From contig CALIZH010000311.1 in the NCBI GenBank assembly GCA_938028585.1, forward strand, positions 1-11,352: DNA of 11,352 nt. The letters are read 5' to 3'. The DNA comes from an uncultured Actinomyces sp. GTDB lineage: Bacteria; Actinomycetota; Actinomycetes; Actinomycetales; Actinomycetaceae. The position numbers and the translations under genes were made by a program. Below, piece by piece: positions 1-7,021 of this stretch. The notes beneath the pieces were generated by a model, which searched no databases, had not been told where the DNA came from, and worked only from the letters and a program-made list of their open reading frames with translations. Each line of letters opens with the position of its first letter. Position 1 is the stretch's first letter.

Positions 1-361
1 GTCTATAAATCAGACACTCAAATCTTCCACCATCTACTTCTTCACCTCCTCCGTCACATTCTTAGCTGTAACATGAAGCAAAACTAAGCCTTATCACCTT
101 GTTCGATCTTCCTTCACCAAAGAGCAACTTTCAATTAGCTACTTCTCGCGCAATATCGGAGTTTCCACCCCCCCCTTTTCCTCGTGTCTCCCAGGCAGGA
201 ATCCGGAGCTTCGCTTAGCATGCTTTTCTTCTGAAAAACAGCCTACAGTTTGCCTCTATCCCTTACTTTCACCAGAATTTTTCCAAAAAGTCTCACCGAG
301 ATAGGAATTTAGGCCTAAAATCTGGCTAGGACCACCCACTCGCACTGTTGCAGGAGTAGCC
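1..361. other. Non-coding, G-depleted upstream region of lctP
   Basis: I see no credible gene in this stretch on either strand; the only open frames are short and lack coding character. The top strand is strongly depleted in G: by hand count bases 1-180 hold about 18 G against about 60 C, and the bias fades after about 200. A run of eight C at 168-175 is followed by four T. Such a C-rich, G-poor stretch is the classic look of a Rho-utilisation (C>G bubble) region, so it could end a transcript entering from the left, or act within a long lctP leader. A TATAAA at 4-9 could be a -10 element, but its -35 would lie outside the window. The last 60 bases carry the proposed lctP promoter, a palindrome and the ribosome binding site. 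Confidence 0.6.
308..321 (+). promoter_or_regulatory. Candidate lctP -10 box overlapped by a perfect 12-bp palindrome
   Basis: TTTAGGCCTAAA at 308-319 is a perfect palindrome. It overlaps TAAAAT at 316-321, which matches five of six bases of the -10 consensus. Transcription would begin near 328, giving a leader of about 34 nt before the lctP start. No good -35 hexamer is seen at the right spacing (293-298 is TCACCG), which is common in actinobacterial promoters. A repressor bound to the palindrome would cover the -10 box; this is inference, and no regulator gene is present in the window. The arms do not fit the GntR/LldR pattern TGG-N5-CCA. Confidence 0.4.
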
Positions 362-2032
362 ATGTTCTCTTTGGTGAGCACAAGCTTTACGCCGTCAACG
401 ACGGCTATTGGCTCAAATGTTTTTCTCACGGCACTTGCGGGAATTCTTCCGCTCCTGCTGTTTTTCGTCCTTCTGGGCGCTTTTAAAGTCAAGACACACT
501 GGTGCGCATTGATTTCACTGGTTGCTGCGCTACTTATCGCCGTCCTTGGCTACAAGATGCCACTGAGCATGAGCCTTTTAGCAGCGGGCCAAGGCATTGT
601 CTTCGCCTTGATCCCCATCATCTACATCATCATCGCTGCAGTGTGGCTTTATAACCTCACCGAGGTTTCCGGCCGCAGTAAGGACATGCGAGCTGTCTTC
701 AACACAATCGGCAAGGGCGATATTCGAGTCCAGGCATTGATCATCGCTTTCTCGTTCTGCGGTCTACTTGAGGGCCTCGCAGGTTTCGGTGCGCCCGTGG
801 CAATCGTTGCCGCGATGCTTGTCTCACTTGGCCTTCCCCCGGTAAAGGCTGCTGTTGTGACCATCGTTGGCAACGCAATCAACGTTGGTTTCGGAGCAAT
901 GGCAATCCCGACAACGACCGCCGGCCGTTTGGGTGGCCAAAACCCCCTGATGGTTGCAGCCAATATGGGTCACCTTTCTTGGATTTTCGCCTGCTTCATT
1001 CCTCTCCTCCTCTTGTGGATCCTTGATGGGGGCCGAGGCGTCGCCCAGTTGTGGCCGATCGCTCTGATTTCCGGCGTTGCGACCGCTGCCGGCCATTTCT
1101 TCACCTCAGAGTTCTCCTATGAGCTGACCGCTGTCCTTGCTTCACTTCTGGGATTGGCCGCCTCTTACATCTTCCTCTTGGTGTGGACCCCGAAGACGCC
1201 CGATGACTACCGTTCTGAGAGCACTCAAGAGGATCGTCCCAATGCCTCGCGCATTACCTTGGCACTTCTCCCCTATGTTTTGGTTGTTGTCGTCATTGCC
1301 ATCACCAAGTTGTGGAAGATCGGCGTCGATATTGATGCCATCTTCAAGTCGACAGACATCAAGATCCCAGTCCCTGGATTACACGGAGAATTGGTAGATT
1401 CTGCAGGCAAGGCAGTTTCTTCGACGATCTACACCTTCCAGTTCCTCTCTAACCCCGGAACCTGGATCTTCGTCACTGCTCTCATTGTTGCTTTCGTTTA
1501 CGGTCGTACTAGTTCGGGCGGCCGGTACCCGATGACTTTCGGAAAGGGAATTGCAACTCTCTTCAAGACAATTTCCACCTTGAAGATTTCTATCCTGACG
1601 ATCTGCTTGGTCATGGGCTTGGCCTACGTCATGAACCTCTCCGGACAAACAGGGGCGATCGGTACCGCTCTTGCAACAACCGGCGTGTTCTTCGCCTTCC
1701 TCTCCCCCATCCTCGGTTGGTTGGGAACAGCTGTCGCAGGATCGGCAACCAGTGCCGGTGCACTTTTCGCCAACCTTCAGTCCACTGCCGCACAGATCGC
1801 GGGACTCGATCCATCGACTTTGCTTGCAGGCAACACGATTGGTGGCGGTATCGGCAAGATTGTGTCGCCACAAAATCTCACCATCGCAGCGACCGCAATC
1901 AACGAGCCCGGAAGCGAAGCAGAAATTCTCAAGAAGGCGGCCCCCTATTCCATCGGATTGCTGCTCATCTTGTGCGTCTTGATCTTCCTCGCCTCGCAAG
2001 GATATTTGGGTTCCTATATGCCCGTTGCTTAA
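362..2032 (+). CDS. lctP: L-lactate permease (LctP/LldP family)
   Basis: Integral membrane carrier of 556 aa, the usual size of the lactate permease family (about 550). The family moves L- and D-lactate, and often glycolate, into the cell with protons. The protein is hydrophobic throughout, with a dozen or more membrane spans. Family signatures are clear: EGLAGFGAPVAI at residues 137-148, a DGGRG loop near 222-226, IPVPGLH in the central hydrophilic loop, GWLGTAVAGSATSAGALFA in the C-terminal half, and GKIVSPQNLTIA around residue 502. The ATG at 362 is preceded by AGGAG (352-356) at 5-nt spacing. A hairpin follows the stop directly, then a lipoprotein gene and the lutABC operon, so the most likely substrate is lactate supplied to LutABC. 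Exact substrate range (lactate versus glycolate) cannot be read from sequence. Confidence 0.95.
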   Translation: MFSLVSTSFTPSTTAIGSNVFLTALAGILPLLLFFVLLGAFKVKTHWCALISLVAALLIAVLGYKMPLSMSLLAAGQGIVFALIPIIYIIIAAVWLYNLTEVSGRSKDMRAVFNTIGKGDIRVQALIIAFSFCGLLEGLAGFGAPVAIVAAMLVSLGLPPVKAAVVTIVGNAINVGFGAMAIPTTTAGRLGGQNPLMVAANMGHLSWIFACFIPLLLLWILDGGRGVAQLWPIALISGVATAAGHFFTSEFSYELTAVLASLLGLAASYIFLLVWTPKTPDDYRSESTQEDRPNASRITLALLPYVLVVVVIAITKLWKIGVDIDAIFKSTDIKIPVPGLHGELVDSAGKAVSSTIYTFQFLSNPGTWIFVTALIVAFVYGRTSSGGRYPMTFGKGIATLFKTISTLKISILTICLVMGLAYVMNLSGQTGAIGTALATTGVFFAFLSPILGWLGTAVAGSATSAGALFANLQSTAAQIAGLDPSTLLAGNTIGGGIGKIVSPQNLTIAATAINEPGSEAEILKKAAPYSIGLLLILCVLIFLASQGYLGSYMPVA

Positions 2033-2037
2033 GATCG

Positions 2038-2069
2038 TTGGGCTCGCAGTCGTCTGGCTGCGAGCCCAA
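2038..2069 (+). terminator. Hairpin after lctP, terminator or attenuator
   Basis: A perfect 12-bp stem (TTGGGCTCGCAG 2038-2049 with CTGCGAGCCCAA 2058-2069) encloses an 8-nt loop, starting 5 nt after the lctP stop. No U-tract follows (next bases GGTCTACTTG), and the lipoprotein start codon is only 24 nt further on. It may terminate weakly, lowering expression of the downstream gene, or stabilise the lctP 3' end. Confidence 0.7.
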
Positions 2070-2093
2070 GGTCTACTTGAAGAGAGAGGTGCT

Positions 2094-2648
2094 ATGCCGA
2101 AGCCATTGCGATCCTTGGCAGTTCTCAGCGCCATCATCACGCTTCTGACGGGATGCATTCCCTTCGGTTCAAACGCCACGCAATCGCGTTTACCCCAGGA
2201 CCCACGTTTTGCCGAGTTCACCTACGAAACTGATGGCGAGCTCAAGATCCAAGAGCGCACCGATTCCTTCAACGAACGGATGCCCGGGCTTCGTGCAACG
2301 CAAGGACACGTCGTGGCAGCCAATTTCCCAGAGGGGTGGCTCTTACCCTCACCCGACCATCACTTATGGGTAACAGGCGTCGCAAGTGTTCCTCCTGAGA
2401 CAATCCAGATGCTTGCCAATGGAAGCGGCGGAAATAACGCACTTCTTCCCGGTATCTATCCAGGCCTCTACGAGTACGTTCCCCAAAACTGCCACTTTTT
2501 CACTGTTCCCTCCGATCATGCGAATACTGTGCTCCAAACTGATAAGAACAACACTCAATCGAACTGGGGGTCATTCGAAATCACAAGCTTTGCGGCTTCC
2601 TCGGACTGTAACCTCATCATCGTCACTGGCGAAGGAATCAGGGGCTAA
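2094..2648 (+). CDS. Putative lipoprotein of unknown function
   Basis: I do not recognise a family for this 184-aa protein. The N-terminus is a typical lipoprotein signal: basic MPKPLR, a hydrophobic stretch, then the lipobox LLTGC with the lipidated cysteine at residue 21. The mature part (about 164 aa) would sit on the outer face of the membrane. It is polar, has no further membrane span and carries two more cysteines (in QNCHFF and SDCNLI) that could form a disulfide. The frame is open from 2025, inside lctP, but ATG 2094 is preferred: it has AGAGAGG at 2083-2089, spacing 4 nt, and places the signal peptide at the very N-terminus. It follows lctP by 61 nt across a hairpin and ends at an intrinsic terminator, so it is probably read through from lctP. 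A role as a lactate-locus accessory or binding protein is a guess. Confidence 0.75.
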   Translation: MPKPLRSLAVLSAIITLLTGCIPFGSNATQSRLPQDPRFAEFTYETDGELKIQERTDSFNERMPGLRATQGHVVAANFPEGWLLPSPDHHLWVTGVASVPPETIQMLANGSGGNNALLPGIYPGLYEYVPQNCHFFTVPSDHANTVLQTDKNNTQSNWGSFEITSFAASSDCNLIIVTGEGIRG

Positions 2649-3008
2649 GAGAACACCTTTCCCCAGCTGAGCGCTCTCTCGGAGTAAAGAGAAGCCCAAC
2701 AGACTTCCTTTCGCAGATACGGGAACTACTACCCGGCCTCGTGAACCCACGACGCCGGGTCTTTGTTTTTCACGCGCCGCAGCGTCGTAAAACTGAAAAA
2801 GGAAAGGATACTCTGTCTTAAGTCGCATTTTCGGCGCGACAAATAGCTCAAGAGAAGCCGTCATCTCAGCGTTCAAATTCTGCGACTTTTCCGCACGAAA
2901 TCAACAATTCTGGCCACCACTAAGCAAAGGGCTCACACCTTATCCACCATTGGGACCTCAGACCCAGCCATACTTTGAGAAATAGCACCTACGAGAAAGG
3001 ATCTCCCA
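2649..3008. other. Intergenic region between lipoprotein gene and lutA
   Basis: No gene is supported in this 360-nt stretch. It holds the terminator at 2731-2770 and, right of it, the presumed lutA promoter region. An imperfectly spaced inverted repeat GTCGC/GCGAC (2822-2826 and 2836-2840) lies about 170 nt before lutA. The best promoter-like pair near the gene is TTGGGA (2950-2955) with TACTTT (2971-2976), but the 15-nt spacing is short, so I do not call it. The lutA ribosome binding site is at 2996-3001. Confidence 0.6.
2731..2770 (+). terminator. Rho-independent terminator after the lipoprotein gene
   Basis: ACCCGGC (2731-2737) pairs with GCCGGGT (2754-2760); after one mismatch the stem continues with TCGTG/CACGA around an AACC loop. 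It is followed by CTTTGTTTTT, a good U-tract for + strand transcription. It lies about 80 nt downstream of the lipoprotein stop and separates the lctP-lipoprotein unit from the lutABC operon. Confidence 0.88.
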
Positions 3009-3806
3009 GTGCGTATCGCTCTCTTCTCAACTTGCCTGGCAGACGTCATGTTCCCCCAGGCCGCGCAAGCAACAGTCACGTTGCTTGAACGACTGGGCCA
3101 TGAAGTTGTCTTCCCTGAAGGCCAGGTCTGCTGCGGCCAGATGCACGCCAACACCGGCTACTTCGAAGATGCCGCCAAGATCACTCGCAACCACGTTCGA
3201 ACCTTCGAACCCGTCCTTGACGGCGAATGGGATGCAATCGTGGTTCCTTCTGGCTCTTGCACGGGTGCAGCCCGACACGAGCAAAAACTCGTCGCTGAGC
3301 ACGTTGGCGACGATCAGCTCGCAAAGCGCTCCCAGCAGATTGCCGCACACACCTACGATCTCACCGAGCTCATCACCGATGTCTTGGGCCTGGAAGATGT
3401 CGGCGCATACTTCCCCCACACCGTGACATATCACCCAACCTGTCACTCACTGCGCGTCGCACGAGTGGGAGATCGCCCTTACCGCCTGCTTCGCGCGGTG
3501 GAAGGTCTCACCCTTGTTGACCTTCCCGACGCTGAGGTTTGCTGTGGCTTTGGTGGAACCTTCGCCATGAAGAACTCTGAAACCTCGACCGCGATGCTTG
3601 CTGACAAGGTCTCGAATGTCATGTCAACGCACGCCGAGGTTCTGGTCATGGGTGACTACTCCTGCTTGATGCACGTCGGTGGTGGCCTGTCTCGACTGAA
3701 CTCGGGTATCCGCCCCATGCACCTCGCAGAGATTCTTGCATCCACCAAGGACAAGCCCTTCCTTGGCAACATTTCATTCGCTCCAGAAAGCGCACAGGTG
3801 ATCTGA
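3009..3806 (+). CDS. lutA: L-lactate utilization iron-sulfur protein LutA (CCG-domain)
   Basis: First subunit of the cytoplasmic LutABC complex, which oxidises L-lactate to pyruvate. At 265 aa it is slightly longer than Bacillus subtilis LutA (about 238), the extra length being mostly at the C-terminus. It has two CCG modules typical of heterodisulfide-reductase-like subunits: C9, C41-C42-G43 and C84 in the first half; C145, C178-C179-G180 and C219 in the second. These cysteines would hold iron-sulfur clusters. Translation starts at GTG 3009, so that the protein begins MRIALFSTC as the family does, with AAAGGA at 2996-3001 seven nt upstream. One nt separates its stop from lutB, showing an operon. 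The alternative name is YkgE/YvfV-type (Fe-S) oxidoreductase. Confidence 0.94.
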   Translation: MRIALFSTCLADVMFPQAAQATVTLLERLGHEVVFPEGQVCCGQMHANTGYFEDAAKITRNHVRTFEPVLDGEWDAIVVPSGSCTGAARHEQKLVAEHVGDDQLAKRSQQIAAHTYDLTELITDVLGLEDVGAYFPHTVTYHPTCHSLRVARVGDRPYRLLRAVEGLTLVDLPDAEVCCGFGGTFAMKNSETSTAMLADKVSNVMSTHAEVLVMGDYSCLMHVGGGLSRLNSGIRPMHLAEILASTKDKPFLGNISFAPESAQVI

Positions 3807-3807
3807 A

Positions 3808-5433
3808 ATGTCTGAAACCTTCATCGGTATGCCCGGGATTGCCTCGGGTGATGACTCCAATGCTGCGGTTCACACCGGAGGATGGCGAACGACAGTTGAG
3901 ATCCCCGAAGACACTCTTCGCTGGGGACCCACCTTCCCCGAGGCCGCGCATAAGACCCTTGCAAACACTCAGATGCGTCGCAATCTGGGCCACGCTACAC
4001 GCACCATTCGCGCTAAGCGTGGTCTGCGCGTTGCAGAAATGCCCGACTGGGAAGATCTGCGTGACGCTGCAGAAGCGATCAAGTTTGAGGTCGAATCTCG
4101 ACTCCCCGAACTCCTAGAAGAATTCGAGCGCAATGTCACCGCCCGCGGAGGCATCGTCCACTGGGCACGCGATAAGCATGAAGCGAATCGCATCATCGCG
4201 GACATCATCAAGTCCAAGGGCGTCGACGAAGTCGTCAAGATCAAGTCGATGGCAACCCAGGAAACGAACCTCAACGAGTTCCTGAAAGACGAAGGTATTT
4301 CCGCACGCGAGACCGACCTGGCAGAAATGATCGTTCAGCTTGCTGACGATATGCCCAGCCACATTGTCGTTCCCGCAATTCACCGTAACCGTTCCGAGGT
4401 TCGTGGCATTTTCCTCGATCGAATGGAAGATGCCCCGCGTGATCTTTCTGATGATCCTCAGGAATTGACGGCCGCCGCACGCGCACACCTTCGTAAGAAG
4501 TTCCTGCACGCCAAGGTCGCGGTTTCAGGTACCAACATGGGCGTCGCTGAAACCGGAACCGTGTCGGTCTTTGAATCGGAAGGTAATGGACGTATGTGCC
4601 TGACCCTTCCCGATACGCTCATCACATTGATGGGTATCGAAAAGCTGGTGCCTCGCTACCAGGATATCGAGGTCTTCTCCCAGCTTCTCCCCCGCTCTGC
4701 AACGGGTGAGCGTATGAATCCCTACACCTCGATGTGGACGGGAGTGACTCCGGGTGATGGCCCGCAGGAATTCCACCTGGTCCTGATGGATAACGGACGC
4801 ACCAAGACTCTTGCGGATCCCATTGGCCGCGAAGCCCTTGCATGCATCCGTTGTGGTTCCTGCATGAATATCTGCCCGGTCTACCAGCACACTTCGGGTC
4901 ACGCCTACGGTTCGGTTTACCCCGGCCCCATCGGCGCCATCCTCACGCCACAGCTAACTCAAGGTTTGGACGAGAAGGATCCTGTCCACACTCTTCCCTT
5001 CGCGTCTTCTCTGTGCGGTGCGTGTGGTGAGGTCTGCCCGGTCAAGATCAAGATTCCGAACATCCTGCTCCATATGCGTGCCCGTACCGTGGACGTCAAG
5101 CACAGCATCGTGCCCGATATCTGGGATTTGGCGATGGGTGCTTCCACTCCTGTCATGTCCAATTCAAAGGCATGGGAGCTGGCTACAACCGGCGTCAAGG
5201 CAACTCGCATTGCCAAGAAGAAGGGAAAGATCGGTGCTCTTCCCTTCCCGGCCTCGCTGTGGACTACTGCCCGCGATATTCCGGTCGCTCCGAAGGAAAC
5301 ATTCCGCCAGTGGTGGCGGCGTACTCACCCCGACTCAGATGCCTCGGCTCCGCGCTCAGATGCGCCGGCAAAGGATCTCCCCTTGGCAAGTGAGCACGGA
5401 ATGACTACTCACACGAATACTGAGGAGGCCTGA
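3808..5433 (+). CDS. lutB: L-lactate utilization iron-sulfur protein LutB (LUD + ferredoxin domain)
   Basis: Second LutABC subunit, 541 aa against about 475 in B. subtilis. Residues of roughly 80-320 form the LUD domain, with a recognisable stretch NMGVAETGTVSVFE near residues 242-255. Two ferredoxin-type cluster motifs follow: CIRCGSCMNICP (C346, C349, C352, C356) and CGACGEVCP (C403, C406, C410). The C-terminal part after the clusters includes the conserved FRQWWRRTHP, then a polar Ser/Asp/Ala/Pro-rich tail of about 35 residues that looks disordered. The N-terminus also carries about 30 residues before the first alpha-helical region. It starts 1 nt after the lutA stop and ends 1 nt before lutC. 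It probably passes electrons from the lactate-oxidising site to the respiratory chain; the acceptor cannot be told from sequence. Confidence 0.95.
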   Translation: MSETFIGMPGIASGDDSNAAVHTGGWRTTVEIPEDTLRWGPTFPEAAHKTLANTQMRRNLGHATRTIRAKRGLRVAEMPDWEDLRDAAEAIKFEVESRLPELLEEFERNVTARGGIVHWARDKHEANRIIADIIKSKGVDEVVKIKSMATQETNLNEFLKDEGISARETDLAEMIVQLADDMPSHIVVPAIHRNRSEVRGIFLDRMEDAPRDLSDDPQELTAAARAHLRKKFLHAKVAVSGTNMGVAETGTVSVFESEGNGRMCLTLPDTLITLMGIEKLVPRYQDIEVFSQLLPRSATGERMNPYTSMWTGVTPGDGPQEFHLVLMDNGRTKTLADPIGREALACIRCGSCMNICPVYQHTSGHAYGSVYPGPIGAILTPQLTQGLDEKDPVHTLPFASSLCGACGEVCPVKIKIPNILLHMRARTVDVKHSIVPDIWDLAMGASTPVMSNSKAWELATTGVKATRIAKKKGKIGALPFPASLWTTARDIPVAPKETFRQWWRRTHPDSDASAPRSDAPAKDLPLASEHGMTTHTNTEEA

Positions 5434-5434
5434 G

Positions 5435-6100
5435 ATGGTTATGGATGCGAAGACCGCTATCCTCGCCCGTGCGCGCGAGGCCATTGAGCGCTCGCAAGAG
5501 GGACGTCCCGTCCGCGAGATTCCCCGTAACTACATCCGCGAAGGCCAGCATGCACCCGGTTCGGATGAAGTCGTTGCTGAGATGATTGAGAAGCTTGAGG
5601 ATTACTCAGCGCAGGTTGTCGAGGCACGCGATGATCAGGCGATCGAAGACGCGATCGCAAAGTTCCTTTCCGAGGCCAAGGCTTCCTCGGTTGTCGTTCC
5701 CACCGGCCTCGATGATCAGTTCAAGAAGGCGGCTGGACGCGATAAGCGAAAGGTACGTGAAGATTCGCGCGAGAACGCTATTCCGACATTGGAATTGGAC
5801 GATATCGATGCCGTTGTGACCCGCACTCGCGTCGGGATTTCCATTTCGGGAACGATTATTTTGGACGGCGAACCTGATCAAGGACGCCGCGCCATCACTC
5901 TTGTTCCCGATACTCATGTGGCAATTCTGGAGCGCTCTGCGATCGTTCCGACCGTCCCACAGGCCGTCGATATCTTGGGTGAGCATCCCGAGCGTCCAAC
6001 AACCTGGATCGCCGGTGGTTCCGCAACTTCAGATATCGAATTGGTTCGAGTCAATGGCGTTCACGGTCCTCGTCACCTGCGAGTGATCATCGCACACTAA
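5435..6100 (+). CDS. lutC: L-lactate utilization protein LutC (LUD domain)
   Basis: Third LutABC subunit, 221 aa (B. subtilis LutC about 240). It is a single LUD domain without iron-sulfur cysteines. Signatures are GISISGTIILDG at residues 134-145, the adjoining RRAITLVPDTHVAIL at 151-165, and the C-terminal GGSATSDIELVRVNGVHGPR at 194-213, followed by RVIIAH. The ATG at 5435 has a strong GAGGAGG (5422-5428) at 6-nt spacing and sits 1 nt after the lutB stop; a second in-frame ATG at 5441 is too close to that site to be preferred. It is the last gene of the operon, with a large hairpin 26 nt downstream. Confidence 0.94.
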   Translation: MVMDAKTAILARAREAIERSQEGRPVREIPRNYIREGQHAPGSDEVVAEMIEKLEDYSAQVVEARDDQAIEDAIAKFLSEAKASSVVVPTGLDDQFKKAAGRDKRKVREDSRENAIPTLELDDIDAVVTRTRVGISISGTIILDGEPDQGRRAITLVPDTHVAILERSAIVPTVPQAVDILGEHPERPTTWIAGGSATSDIELVRVNGVHGPRHLRVIIAH

Positions 6101-6126
6101 GCAGTCCACGACTGACACTGTGTAGT

Positions 6127-6167
6127 TAAGTGGTGGTGCGGCCCCAAAAGGACCGCCCCACCACTTA
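6127..6167. terminator. Bidirectional hairpin terminator between lutC and the DUF421 gene
   Basis: A ten-base arm TAAGTGGTGG at 6127-6136 pairs fully with CCACCACTTA at 6158-6167. After one mismatch GCGG/CCGC and a short CC/GG continue toward an A-rich loop. On the + strand it is followed by CTCTCTTATTC, a weak U-rich tail. It sits 26 nt after the lutC stop and 47 nt beyond the stop of the convergent - strand gene, so it can serve both. Confidence 0.85.
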
Positions 6168-6214
6168 CTCTCTTATTCACAGGAAATCGAAGAAGTACCT
6201 CAGCATGGACGTCT

Positions 6215-6931
6215 CTACTCCGTTATTTCCTTCCCATCCTCCTGTGAGCTCTCAAGAGTGAATGCGAAAGAATGAGTCGTCATATCATTCATCACGATAT
6301 AAATCTTTTCGCGCCCCTCGAGCTCTGCGAAGAAGATATCTTCAAGCTTGATGTCGTTTTTATCAAGTTCCTTCGTGAGCCATTCCTTGCTCTGGCCAGA
6401 GGCTTCAAGTTGATCCTGAACAACCTGTCCCTTCGAGACTAAGACGTAGCTCAAGCTTCCATCGCCCTTCTTGACAACGGTCAAAGAGCCATTGGATCCA
6501 TACTGTGCAAACTCAACATCTTCAACTGAAAAGATCCCGCGCGAGCGAAGCTCTTCGGTGAAGCTAATCATGTCAAAAGTATTGTTTGCATCATCGAGGG
6601 AATCAATGACGAAATGGCCGTGATTGATGATAGTCACCGCTTTGCCCTTGACGATTTGCCGCGCGGGCATGAAGCGGGAGGCAATGAAGTTGAAGAGAGA
6701 AATCATCCCTACGGTTGCAAGCAGCAGCACAACGTAGGAGAAAGTAGAAACTGAGTGGTTATAGATAATACCACCGATGATTCCACCCAGAATGAAGTTT
6801 CCGATGAAGTCAATGGAAGTGAATTGGGTGAGGCTCTGTTTCTTTGTCAAAGTCAGGTGAGCAGAGATGATGACGATACCGATGAAAAGCCGGAAAATCG
6901 AATGCGCGTCAAGGAAAAGTTCGTGCCACAT
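6215..6931 (-). CDS. DUF421/YetF-like membrane protein
   Basis: Protein of 238 aa with three N-terminal membrane spans (about residues 11-28, 42-58, 63-84) and a soluble C-terminal alpha/beta region. This is the layout of the DUF421 family (B. subtilis YetF, YdfS, YrbG). Family features are the SIDFIGNFILGGIIGG stretch at residues 39-54 and EELRSRGIFSVEDVEFAQYG at 126-145 followed by the NGSLTVV strand. Biochemical function of the family is poorly known; the soluble part is thought to face the cytoplasm. No Shine-Dalgarno precedes the ATG at 6931. Instead TATCGT lies exactly 6 nt upstream on the - strand, so a leaderless transcript is possible. A hairpin separates it from rpmF upstream, and it converges with lutC, sharing that terminator. 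Confidence 0.85.
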   Translation of the reverse strand: MWHELFLDAHSIFRLFIGIVIISAHLTLTKKQSLTQFTSIDFIGNFILGGIIGGIIYNHSVSTFSYVVLLLATVGMISLFNFIASRFMPARQIVKGKAVTIINHGHFVIDSLDDANNTFDMISFTEELRSRGIFSVEDVEFAQYGSNGSLTVVKKGDGSLSYVLVSKGQVVQDQLEASGQSKEWLTKELDKNDIKLEDIFFAELEGREKIYIVMNDMTTHSFAFTLESSQEDGKEITE

Positions 6932-6937
6932 AAGCTA

Positions 6938-6943
6938 ACGATA
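6938..6943 (-). promoter_or_regulatory. Candidate -10 box for a leaderless DUF421-gene transcript
   Basis: Read on the - strand this is TATCGT, with T, A, T and the last T matching the -10 consensus. Six bases (TAGCTT) separate it from the ATG, which would put the transcription start at or next to the A of the start codon. No -35 of quality is visible. The absence of a Shine-Dalgarno supports the idea, but it remains an inference. Confidence 0.35.
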
Positions 6944-6971
6944 GAACACGGACTGAGTAATAACAGTGTGA

Positions 6972-6995
6972 GCCCGGTACCAATCGGTACCGGGC
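6972..6995 (-). terminator. Hairpin terminator after rpmF
   Basis: GCCCGGTACC (6972-6981) and GGTACCGGGC (6986-6995) form a perfect 10-bp stem with an AATC loop. It lies 27 nt beyond the rpmF stop on the - strand and about 40 nt before the DUF421 gene. There is no clear U-tract after it on the - strand. Confidence 0.75.
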
Positions 6996-7021
6996 CCCAC
7001 AAAAACTTGCGAACGGAGGAA

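Noticed and set aside
168..175. C8 homopolymer as a phase-variation switch
   Set aside because: It is in non-coding DNA about 190 nt from the start of lctP and not between identified promoter elements, so slippage has no clear consequence.
323..334. GntR/LldR-like operator TGG-CTAGGA-CCA upstream of lctP, and a TGG-CCA-CCA at 2911-2919 upstream of lutA
   Set aside because: Spacings are 6 and 3 nt instead of the 5 nt of the TGG-N5-CCA pattern, and the outer bases do not agree; the match is no better than chance.
2025..2093. Earlier ATG at 2025 as start of the lipoprotein gene
   Set aside because: It lies inside the end of lctP, has no ribosome binding site, runs through the hairpin, and would bury the signal peptide 23 residues into the protein.
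1379..2221. Long open frame on the - strand (280 codons) across lctP
   Set aside because: It is antisense to a clear lactate permease; its Ser/Arg/Gly/Cys-rich product matches no family and reflects codon bias of the + strand gene.
2822..2840. Inverted repeat GTCGC-N9-GCGAC upstream of lutA as an operator
   Set aside because: Arms of only 5 bp are expected by chance in a 360-nt gap, and no promoter is recognised next to it.
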